A stretch of DNA of 5,363 bases from Bacillota bacterium (GTDB lineage Bacteria; Bacillota; Clostridia; Acetivibrionales; DSM-1351): assembly GCA_023391425.1 (NCBI GenBank), contig JAEWAX010000002.1, forward strand, positions 1-5,363, written 5' to 3'. A program made the position numbers and the translations under genes. Positions within the stretch are counted from its first letter, which is position 1. Each line of letters starts with the position of its first letter. This document shows, in pieces, positions 1 to 5,363 of the stretch. Below the pieces are notes generated by a model. The model saw only the letters and a list, made by a program, of their open reading frames with translations. It ran no database searches and was not told the DNA's origin.

Positions 1-115
1 TAGTCTGTTGAGAAACCTCTTCCACTTTGAGATTATTATATAGGACAACAGCTAAAACTATATTCAACATAAAAAACACTGATATTAGAATTGTCTTCGC
101 TCTTTTCCAGTCCAT
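1..115 (-). CDS. yycI: YycI (WalI) regulatory protein of WalRK, N-terminal part only
   Basis: This is the first 38 codons of a gene that runs off the left edge of the window. The peptide opens MDWKRAKTILISVFFMLNIV, close to the MDW-x-x-x-KTI start followed by a membrane helix that is typical of YycI. Residues about 8-26 form the single transmembrane segment; the rest would be extracytoplasmic. In Bacillus, YycI and YycH form a membrane complex with WalK and tune its kinase activity. The ATG at 115 is supported by an AGGTGA ribosome binding site with a 7-base spacer. It lies 22 bases after the stop of the yycH-like gene, so the two are surely co-transcribed. The identification rests on the N-terminal motif plus gene order; the diagnostic C-terminal domain is outside the window. 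Confidence 0.85.
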   Translation of the reverse strand, partial: MDWKRAKTILISVFFMLNIVLAVVLYNNLKVEEVSQQT

Positions 116-137
116 AGAATCGTCACCTGATAATCCT
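116..137 (-). promoter_or_regulatory. yycI ribosome binding site and yycH-yycI spacer
   Basis: The 22-base gap between the yycH-like stop and the yycI ATG contains CAGGTGA (123-129), followed by 7 bases to the ATG. There is no room for a terminator or separate promoter, which supports a single transcript. This site fixes the yycI start at 115. Confidence 0.7.
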
Positions 138-1643
138 CTATTTGTTATTTGGTTCCATTAATACGTCATATATCCCATCATTTGTGTGCAAAACAAAACT
201 TGGAGCTACTTGTTCATATTTCTTAGGATCGTTCAATACATAATATATTCCGAAATCCTTTACTGAAAATTCTTTGCCTTTAAGTTCAGTATTGGTTTCG
301 TATATTTTTTGATACGCGCCCTCAAAATTCCATTCATATGGCTTTGGATTATCCTCAACATTAAATTTTAGTGCTAGCCACTCAAAGTGAATAACCTTTT
401 TAGAAGAGGCCTCTATTGAAATACAATTACTTAATGGCTTATTAATATAAGGTACTTCATATTTTTTTAAAAAAATTGGGATTTCACCTTTTCCCTCACC
501 TAAAGAAATACTGTAATCAAAGTTAAATATGTAAGTACCTTGTTCTTCTTTGTAAGAATTGAGATAGACAGATATGCCAGACATAATCCCGTTCTGTTTT
601 CTATTCTCTATAAGAAAGGCAATCGCCGTCTTATACGCCTCCAACACGTTTTTTGCCTGTGTATATCCTTGATTTCCAGTATATTTATATTCCAAAACAG
701 AATTTTTGTATAACCTGTATACACCATCTTCTTTTTCGAAAACTACTGAACCATTTACATCCTTATCAAATTCATAATCGTTTCTTTCATTTCCGAAAAG
801 ATCTCGTGCCATATTATTAAAGTTATCAATTGTATACTCATTTTCATTCAAACCATTTATAGCTTCACAGGTTATATTAGGATAGCTTACTTGTCTTTTT
901 CCCGAAAATATTCCTAGCAGGTCTTGGGATATTGGATTATTCCTAAACTTCTCGATTGCCATCTGATATTTTTTATTAATGTCCATCTTTTTATAAATGC
1001 TTGTAAATACTTCCTGATTCAAAGTATCATTAGAGTCTTTTAGTTCATATGTATATATGCTTTTATCATCTCTTATATATAATGTATCAGAATGATTGTT
1101 ATCAGAGTCATTCGGGCAAATAACTACTTTATGTATACTTAATAAACCTTCATCTGTAGGAGTCTTTATGTCTGTTTTTAAAATTATCCACTTTACAATA
1201 TCGATAGGAATTGCTGTTTTGAACTCAAAGGTATAAGGTTTATTTGCTACTAGAGTTCCCCATGCATCCTCTAGAGTTTCCCTTTCATCCTCTTTAAACG
1301 ACTGTATCTGCTTTGGTTTAGTCTCTAGGGCTTGAGCAATATATAGCTTCGCACCTTCCCAAAGCGTTTTATATTCATTTGAACCATTCGGAATAATGTA
1401 ATGATCCTTATCAAAGCCTGTAGAAATGACCACACGATAAGGTAATAAATATTCACTCTCAGAATTTCCTATTGGTACTGTAGATGCGTTTTTACTTGCA
1501 AATAAAGAAATAGGAAAACTGCCGGATTGACCACTCCACAGAATTCCTACTTGTACAATGCAAAGAATCAGTAACGAAATTAACAAAACTGTTTTAAACT
1601 TTTCATAGAAATATCTTACTTTATTTGAATTAGTATTCATCAT
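138..1643 (-). CDS. yycH: YycH-like (WalH) membrane-anchored regulator of WalK
   Basis: A 501-residue protein with a short cytoplasmic start, one transmembrane helix at about residues 18-37, and a long, hydrophilic, presumably extracytoplasmic remainder. This topology, the position between walK and yycI, and a length slightly above Bacillus YycH (about 455 residues) identify it as a YycH-family protein. In Bacillus, YycH works with YycI at the membrane to restrain WalK; in Staphylococcus aureus the pair activates it, so the sign of control here is unknown. Its ATG at 1643 shares one base with the TAA of the preceding secreted-protein gene (TAATG), which suggests translational coupling; a second ATG at 1640 follows directly. 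No strong ribosome binding site of its own is seen, only GAG in the preceding coding end. The sequence is diverged, so the family call leans partly on context. Confidence 0.75.
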   Translation of the reverse strand: MMNTNSNKVRYFYEKFKTVLLISLLILCIVQVGILWSGQSGSFPISLFASKNASTVPIGNSESEYLLPYRVVISTGFDKDHYIIPNGSNEYKTLWEGAKLYIAQALETKPKQIQSFKEDERETLEDAWGTLVANKPYTFEFKTAIPIDIVKWIILKTDIKTPTDEGLLSIHKVVICPNDSDNNHSDTLYIRDDKSIYTYELKDSNDTLNQEVFTSIYKKMDINKKYQMAIEKFRNNPISQDLLGIFSGKRQVSYPNITCEAINGLNENEYTIDNFNNMARDLFGNERNDYEFDKDVNGSVVFEKEDGVYRLYKNSVLEYKYTGNQGYTQAKNVLEAYKTAIAFLIENRKQNGIMSGISVYLNSYKEEQGTYIFNFDYSISLGEGKGEIPIFLKKYEVPYINKPLSNCISIEASSKKVIHFEWLALKFNVEDNPKPYEWNFEGAYQKIYETNTELKGKEFSVKDFGIYYVLNDPKKYEQVAPSFVLHTNDGIYDVLMEPNNK

Positions 1644-2089
1644 TATTTTTTCTCAGTTGAGTCTGAATCTGTAAACCAGTCCAACGCTTTTTCCAGCCAA
1701 TTATCTTCCTTCTTTTCTTCAGCAAGAGTAATCGTAAAAGTCTCTTTTTGCTGCTTTTCTGGATCTGTATATGCTAAAATTCTAATTTTATTTTCGCCTT
1801 TATTTAACTGAATGTCCTTGCTAAAAACTTTCCCTACTGTAAAGGTTGACTCACCTTCAGTAGTCGAAAGTGGTTCATACTTCTTCGTCTCTTTGTCATA
1901 GTAAAAAAGTTCTATTGTAGCTTCATCACCTATACTAGTACCGCAGATTGAAAAAATATCTTGAGTAACTATCTCATTACCTTCAGGTCTTGTAATCTTA
2001 ACAACTTTTGACGCCGCTAGTGCAGGTGTTGCAAATAGTGGCAACATAACCGAAATAATTATAACGAATATTAGTAGTTTTGATTTCAT
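1643..2089 (-). CDS. Small secreted protein, Ig-like beta-rich, embedded in the wal operon
   Basis: A 148-residue protein I cannot assign to a named family. Residues 1-25 are a clear Sec signal peptide: K2/K4, a hydrophobic core, then the AxA motif A23-L24-A25 with predicted cleavage before A26. There is no lipobox cysteine. Residues about 28-125 alternate short hydrophobic strands with turns (VVKITRPEGNEIV, then IFSICG, IELFYYD, NKIRILAY, TFTITLAEE), resembling a single bacterial Ig-like or Big-type domain of the kind used on cell surfaces. A charged linker and a short amphipathic helix (NWLEKALDWF) follow. The start is the ATG at 2089, with AGGGGTGA 5 bases upstream; an in-frame GTG at 2098 lies inside that site and is less likely. 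The stop overlaps the yycH-like start. A WalR box and -10 precede it. Inferred role: an envelope protein or ligand-binding partner of the WalK-YycH-YycI sensor; this is not shown by the sequence. Confidence 0.85.
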   Translation of the reverse strand: MKSKLLIFVIIISVMLPLFATPALAASKVVKITRPEGNEIVTQDIFSICGTSIGDEATIELFYYDKETKKYEPLSTTEGESTFTVGKVFSKDIQLNKGENKIRILAYTDPEKQQKETFTITLAEEKKEDNWLEKALDWFTDSDSTEKK

Positions 2090-2143
2090 GATATTCACCC
2101 CTGTGCCAAGTGCATAAGTACTTTTTTCCAGTACCCTACTCTT

Positions 2144-2149
2144 ATTATA
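2144..2149 (-). promoter_or_regulatory. -10 element for the secreted-protein gene
   Basis: A perfect TATAAT lies 11 bases downstream of the WalR box and about 55 bases before the ATG at 2089. The -35 position 17 bases upstream (TGGATT, inside the WalR box) matches the SigA consensus poorly, as expected for an activator-dependent promoter. The predicted transcript start is near 2137. The region is AT-rich, so a lone TATAAT would be weak evidence; its placement next to the box is what gives it weight. Confidence 0.55.
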
Positions 2150-2160
2150 ATATATTTCAT

Positions 2161-2177
2161 GTTACAAATCCATTACA
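2161..2177 (-). promoter_or_regulatory. WalR box upstream of the secreted-protein gene
   Basis: On the minus strand the sequence reads TGTAAT-GGATT-TGTAAC. This fits the published WalR (YycF) consensus of Bacillus and Staphylococcus, two TGTWAH hexamers in direct repeat 5 bases apart, with no mismatch. It covers the place where a -35 would be for the downstream -10, an arrangement compatible with activation. It lies in the gap after the restored walK stop, on the same strand as the gene it would control. Confidence 0.7.
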
Positions 2178-2194
2178 TGGCATTTAAAATAAAT

Positions 2195-4053
2195 TTACAG
2201 GTTTAGAGGCAGCCTCACTGTAACCTCTGTACCCTTACCAACTTCGCTTGTAATACTTATTGTTCCACCCTGTGCCTCAACAATTTCCTTCGCAATAGAA
2301 AGCCCAAGCCCAGTTCCACCCAAATCTCTAGATCTAGCTTTGTCAACTCTGTAGAATCTCTCAAACACCATCTGTAAAGATTCATTTGGAATACAATACC
2401 AGTATCTGTTACCTTTACGTATATATCGTTAATCAGTTTTCCCACATAAACAGTAATCTGCCCATTTTCAGGGGTATATTTAAGTGCATTACTAATTAAG
2501 TTAACCATTACCTGCTCAAGTCTGTCCTTATCAGCATTTATGCTTGGTATTTCACCTATAACGAAGCTCTCTAGCTTTTGGTTCTTCTGTCCTGCCTCTA
2601 GCTGCATTCTATTAACAATGTTCTTGACAATTTCATTAAGCGAAACCTTTTCAATCTTCCAGCTCATTTGCTGATTATCTAATCTTGACAATTGCAATAA
2701 ATCTTTAACTAGCCTAGTCATTCTATCAGCCTCAGAATTAATTACACTCAAGAAGTGCTCTGTAGTCTCCACATCCTCCACTGCACCATCAAGCAAGGTT
2801 TCGGTATAGCTTTTTATAGAGGTTATAGGTGTTCTAAGCTCATGAGAGACATTTGCCACAAATTCACGTCTCATGCTATCCAGCTTTTGCTGCTCAGTTA
2901 CATCATGCAGAACAACAATAATTCCTTCTGGCTTTCTATTTGTATCAGTAAATACCGCAAAATACACCTTTACGTACATATCATTTATAATGGTATCTGA
3001 TTCTCTTACAGGTGACTCCTGCAAATATACTATATTCTGAATATTCACATCCAAGCCAACACTCTTAGCAAACTCATGGAACGGCTTGTCTTCTATGTCA
3101 GAGCCTAATAAAATCTTTGCCGCAGGGTTAACGTGAATAGCAACCCCTTTTAAATCAAATGCCATTACTCCATCAGCCATATAGTTTAATATGGTGGTAA
3201 CCTTATTTTTTTCACTTGAAATCTCAGAAAGAGTATTTTTTAATTCAGTAGCCATATAATTAAAGGTCTTTGTGAGATTTCCTATCTCATCCTCGGACTT
3301 GATAGTCAACTGCTGGTCAAAATCACCCTCTGCAATCTTCTCAGCTTTGTGCATTACACTTATTATGGGAGAAGTAATTGTCTTTGACAATAAATACCCT
3401 AAAAGCAGTGATAAGAATACAGCGATTAGTGCACTGTAGAAAATAAGTGCATGAAATCGTTGTGATATTCCTGCCCAAGCAGATTTCTGGTAAGTAAAAT
3501 AAAACACAATATTTCCTTCAGGTCCTTTGGGCTGTAGGATATATTCAAAATACTCATTCTCTTCGTTAACTTTAATAAGTTTATTGTTTTTAATTGGTTT
3601 TCCACCTGCCATGATTGTCATTAAATTACTAGTAGATTTTTTGATAAGTTGATCCCCAAATTCTTCAGAGTTTACCTCGTAATTTCTGTCAGAAGAATAA
3701 ATAATCCCACGTGAGGGCGTATTTATCTGTAAAACATCAAAAATAGTAATATTAAGATAACCAGAATTTACTCCAAAACAGCTAGCGCCGTCATTGTTCT
3801 CGCCGAAATATTCCTTAAGCTTAGCATTAGTCAAAAGCTCTTTACTGGATTCTGTATTTACCCTCTTTGTAGTCCATTTCTTATATCCTACATCAATATT
3901 ATCTGTAAAGTTATGATAATATATAGTTTGAAGCCCAGAGTTTATTCCTATATATACTACACAAACCAAAATGATACACATTGAAATAAAAATGTATACA
4001 AGCTTCCACTGCAAGCTCCTCAGTAGCTTTAAAAAAACCTTCCAAAACTTCAT
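2195..4053 (-). CDS. walK: WalK (YycG) sensor histidine kinase, one-base frameshift near the C-terminus
   Basis: Membrane sensor kinase that phosphorylates WalR in response to wall state. Start at 4053 is chosen for an AGGAG site 5 bases upstream; an in-frame ATG at 4080 lacks one. Domains: TM1 about 16-38, extracytoplasmic sensor about 39-200, TM2 about 202-223, HAMP about 222-275, PAS about 285-385, then HisKA with phospho-acceptor H404 in NVSHELRTP, N box with N518 and N522, and the G1 motif D550-T-G. After I553 a G is missing beside 2394: GGTATT-GTATTCC stands where GGTATT-GGTATTCC is expected. As read, translation continues in the wrong frame to a stop at 2257, losing the F and G2 boxes. 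Restoring one base gives GIPNE, the F box VFERFYRVD, the G2 box GGTGLGL and a natural stop at 2195, for 619 residues (Bacillus WalK is 611). The intact downstream frame argues for a sequencing error or a very recent mutation. Confidence 0.93.
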
Positions 4054-4058
4054 GCTAA

Positions 4059-4065
4059 CTCCTCT
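4059..4065 (-). promoter_or_regulatory. walK ribosome binding site
   Basis: AGAGGAG with a 5-base spacer (TTAGC) to the ATG at 4053. It decides the start: the upstream in-frame ATG at 4080 would add nine residues, but directly before it lies the end of the intergenic hairpin rather than a ribosome binding site. Confidence 0.8.
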
Positions 4066-4082
4066 TTTGTCTATTAACATAC

Positions 4083-4125
4083 GGAAAGTTTTATCCTTAA
4101 CAAAAATGTTAAAAATAAAACTTCC
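4083..4125 (-). other. Long stem-loop in the walR-walK spacer
   Basis: In the mRNA sense, an outer arm GGAAGTTTTAT pairs with ATAAAACTTTCC with one bulged base, an inner arm TTAACA pairs with TGTTAA, and the loop is TTTT. Between the two arms, UU faces GG, which can form two G-U wobble pairs in the RNA; on the opposite strand the same positions are CC against AA and do not pair. The result is a nearly continuous stem of about 19 base pairs in the transcript. It ends in TCC with no U-run, so it is not a standard terminator. It may be an RNA processing, stability or partial attenuation element that sets the ratio of WalR to WalK. Confidence 0.6.
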
Positions 4126-4131
4126 TCAATA

Positions 4132-4824
4132 TTAGCTATTGAAATAATACCCTACTCCACGTTTAGTTATGATATATTGAGGATTCGCAGGATCTAACTC
4201 AAGCTTTTCGCGAACTCTTCTCACGGTAACATCAACTGTTCTAACATCACCATAATATTCATAGCCCCATACTTTCTCAAGAAGGGATTCTCGTGAAAAA
4301 ATGGTCCCCTGCTGCGCAGCTAAGAATTTAACCAACTCAAATTCTCGAAGAGTTAGCTCGACAACAGTCTCTCCTCTCCGCACCTCATATTTATCAACAT
4401 CTATCGATAAATCTCCATATTTATTCACATGTACTCTGTCCGTATCCATCTGTTCTCCTGGTGAAAATCTCCTAAGGTTTGCTTTGACACGTGCTATTAA
4501 CTCTCTTGGGCTAAAGGGTTTTGTTATATAGTCGTCTGCACCTAGCTCAAGTCCTAATACCTTATCAACCTCTTCCTCCTTGGCTGTAAGCATTAGAATT
4601 GGAGTTGAAATGGATTGTCTAAGCTTTCTGCATACTGTAAAGCCATCCATTTTAGGTAGCATTATATCTAATAGAATGAGATCAGGATTCTGTGATAACG
4701 CCAGATTGACTGCCTCTTCACCATCATAAGCTTCTATGGTATCATAGCCTTCTTTTTTTAAATTAAACTTCAAAATATCGGCAATATTTTTCTCATCGTC
4801 CACAATTAATATCTTTTTACTCAA
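4132..4824 (-). CDS. walR: WalR (YycF) response regulator, OmpR/PhoB family
   Basis: Cytoplasmic DNA-binding response regulator phosphorylated by WalK. The 230-residue protein has a receiver domain (about 3-118) with acid pocket D9/D10, phospho-acceptor D53 in LLDIMLPKMDG, switch T80 and K102 in the YITKPF motif, and a winged-helix domain (about 130-228) whose recognition region includes VRTVDVTVRRVREKL and ends in the usual TKRGVGYYF. T101, the residue phosphorylated by the kinase PrkC in Bacillus subtilis WalR, is present. The start chosen is the TTG at 4824, giving MSKKILIVDDE, with AGGGGTG placed 5 bases upstream; the upstream ATG at 4857 would add 11 non-conserved residues that include this binding site. 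Length and motifs match WalR closely, and walK follows 78 bases later. Regulated genes in relatives are autolysins and wall enzymes. Confidence 0.95.
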   Translation of the reverse strand: MSKKILIVDDEKNIADILKFNLKKEGYDTIEAYDGEEAVNLALSQNPDLILLDIMLPKMDGFTVCRKLRQSISTPILMLTAKEEEVDKVLGLELGADDYITKPFSPRELIARVKANLRRFSPGEQMDTDRVHVNKYGDLSIDVDKYEVRRGETVVELTLREFELVKFLAAQQGTIFSRESLLEKVWGYEYYGDVRTVDVTVRRVREKLELDPANPQYIITKRGVGYYFNS

Positions 4825-4828
4825 TATA

Positions 4829-4835
4829 GCACCCC
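4829..4835 (-). promoter_or_regulatory. walR ribosome binding site that selects a TTG start
   Basis: AGGGGTG lies 4-5 bases before a TTG codon whose downstream residues (SKKILIVDDE) match the usual receiver-domain beginning. The rare start codon may keep walR translation moderate. Confidence 0.65.
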
Positions 4836-4872
4836 TAACAATAAAATTTGGAACCAAAATACATTACTTCAT

Positions 4873-4889
4873 TGTATAAATTATATACA
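4873..4889. promoter_or_regulatory. Perfect palindrome in the walR leader
   Basis: TGTATA-AATTA-TATACA: two 6-base arms in perfect inverted repeat separated by 5 bases. It lies a few bases downstream of the predicted transcript start, about 50 bases before the walR start, where a bound repressor would block elongation. The region is AT-rich, so chance is possible. On the minus strand it also contains a TATAAT (4880-4885) that could act as an alternative -10. Confidence 0.35.
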
Positions 4890-4906
4890 TTCTAAACATA
4901 ATAAGA

Positions 4907-4936
4907 ATTATATCATTAAATCTCTGTAATTGAAAA
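4907..4936 (-). promoter_or_regulatory. Promoter for walRK, extended -10
   Basis: The -10 is TGA-TATAAT (4915-4907), a perfect TATAAT with the TGn extension. The -35 is TTTTCA (4936-4931), four of six matches to TTGACA, with an 18-base spacer. The predicted transcript start is near 4900, leaving a leader of about 75 bases to the TTG at 4824. It is the best SigA-type promoter in the gap between the TolC-like gene and walR. Confidence 0.6.
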
Positions 4937-4966
4937 TTAATATTTTGGTAATTATCTATATCCATT

Positions 4967-4983
4967 TGTAATTTAGACGTAAT
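4967..4983 (+). promoter_or_regulatory. Near-match WalR box upstream of the walR promoter
   Basis: TGTAAT-TTAGA-CGTAAT fits the TGTWAH-N5-TGTWAH WalR consensus except for the first base of the second hexamer. It lies 30 bases upstream of the putative -35 and is on the opposite strand to walR. It could mediate autoregulation, but one mismatch in AT-rich DNA is not strong evidence. Confidence 0.35.
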
Positions 4984-5017
4984 AAATCTGAAAAGGTTGC
5001 AAATATTTTATTAAATT

Positions 5018-5363
5018 TTATTCTTCAATATACAATTTGAAGTTCATAACTGCAACAGCGTAATCTAACTGAGCCTTGTTGTAGTTTGTTAATGCAGTTT
5101 CCTTGTCCCCTGAAGTTTTCAGATAATCCGAAATGCTAATTAATCCTCTATCGTATTTTAACTCAGAAATACTATGAAGTTTAGTGTTTAAATCATATGT
5201 TAGTTTAGCTATTTCAATATCATCCTTCAAGTTTAAAATACTATTGTAGTCTGACCTAACTTTTAAATCTATTGCTGCTTTTTCATTCTTAATGTTATTC
5301 TCTGTATCCATCATAGAATACTCAAGTTCCTCACGGGCACTTGGTATACCCATGGCATAGCCT
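5018..5363 (-). CDS. TolC/outer-membrane-efflux-like coiled-coil protein, C-terminal end
   Basis: The last 114 residues of a gene entering from the right edge; the frame is open to the edge, so the internal methionines are not its start. The fragment is almost wholly alpha-helical with heptad-like spacing: one long helix (about NNIKNEKAAIDLKVRSDYNS onward), a turn, and a second helix. It carries the pattern seen at the end of outer membrane efflux repeats, namely ELKYDRGLISISDYLKTSGD (Y-x-x-G, then S-D-x-L) followed by a helix of the AxxNYNKAQLDYAVAV type. TolC proteins form export channels with RND or ABC pumps in diderm bacteria, but TolC-like proteins are also annotated in single-membrane clostridia, where their role is unclear. 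It is not clearly part of the wal operon: about 160-190 bases and a promoter separate it from walR. Confidence 0.7.
   Translation of the reverse strand, partial: GYAMGIPSAREELEYSMMDTENNIKNEKAAIDLKVRSDYNSILNLKDDIEIAKLTYDLNTKLHSISELKYDRGLISISDYLKTSGDKETALTNYNKAQLDYAVAVMNFKLYIEE

Larger units (their letters stand above)
4858..5017. other. AT-rich intergenic control region before walR
   Basis: No open frame of note. It holds the walR promoter, the near-match WalR box and the leader palindrome listed separately. After the TolC-like stop there is no convincing GC-rich hairpin with a U-run, only an AT-only inverted repeat (TAATAAA/TTTATTA with a loop of about 20 bases), so some read-through from the upstream gene into walR cannot be excluded. 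Confidence 0.5.

Noticed and set aside
2118..2134. Small hairpin GTACT/AGTAC in the leader of the secreted-protein gene
   Set aside because: Five base pairs with a 7-base loop is too weak to call as a regulatory structure.
2755..3000. Plus-strand open frame of 81 codons
   Set aside because: It lies wholly inside walK on the opposite strand, has no ribosome binding site and its peptide is rich in Cys, His and Ile with no recognisable domain.
4054..4080. Earlier walK start at the ATG at 4080
   Set aside because: It has no ribosome binding site, while the ATG at 4053 has AGGAG at ideal spacing and gives the usual WalK beginning.
4083..4125. The walR-walK hairpin as a rho-independent terminator
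   Set aside because: The stem is AT-rich and is followed by CGTATG rather than a U-run, and walK must be transcribed through it.
4301..4531. Plus-strand open frame of 76 codons
   Set aside because: It is antisense to the strongly conserved walR coding sequence, and its composition reflects the complement of that gene.
4825..4857. Earlier walR start at the ATG at 4857
   Set aside because: The 11 added residues are not typical of receiver domains, and their codons contain the AGGGGTG site that serves the TTG start.
4980..5013. Inverted repeat TAATAAA/TTTATTA after the TolC-like gene as a terminator
   Set aside because: The arms are entirely A/T with a loop of about 20 bases, which would not form a stable terminator; such repeats are expected by chance in this region.
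1..5363. Mobile elements, CRISPR arrays, tRNA or rRNA genes
   Set aside because: No regularly spaced repeats, terminal inverted repeats with a transposase, or cloverleaf-like segments were seen on either strand.

Overview
This window carries most of a WalRK (YycFG) cell-envelope two-component operon, read entirely on the minus strand. The source looks like a low-GC member of the Firmicutes, probably class Clostridia. The evidence is the AT-rich sequence, strong purine-rich ribosome binding sites, a TTG start, and WalR/WalK followed by YycH- and YycI-type regulators. A TolC-like protein end and a small secreted protein inside the operon are more like clostridia than Bacillus or Staphylococcus. 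The genus cannot be fixed from the sequence alone.

Layout in transcription order, right to left: (1) 5363-5018, the C-terminal end of a TolC/outer-membrane-efflux-like coiled-coil protein, cut by the window edge. (2) 5017-4825, an AT-rich control region with an extended -10 promoter for walR, a near-match WalR box and a perfect palindrome in the leader. (3) 4824-4132, walR, the response regulator. (4) 4131-4054, a spacer almost filled by a long hairpin that pairs best in the mRNA sense. (5) 4053-2195, walK, the membrane sensor kinase, with a one-base deletion near 2394 that breaks the ATP-binding region. (6) 2194-2090, a spacer with a perfect WalR box and a -10 element. (7) 2089-1643, a small secreted protein with a beta-rich, Ig-like appearance. 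(8) 1643-138, a YycH-like membrane-anchored regulator whose start overlaps the preceding stop codon. (9) 115-1, the first 38 residues of YycI, cut by the window edge.

In Bacillus, WalK senses the state of the cell wall and phosphorylates WalR, which controls autolysin and wall-metabolism genes; YycH and YycI contact WalK at the membrane and set its activity. Here the same set is present, with one extra secreted protein between walK and yycH. That protein appears to have its own WalR-responsive promoter, so WalR may feed back on the secreted protein and on yycH-yycI separately from walRK. This is the most interesting possibility in the window. The main caution is the walK frameshift, which is most simply a sequencing error because the downstream frame is perfectly conserved.
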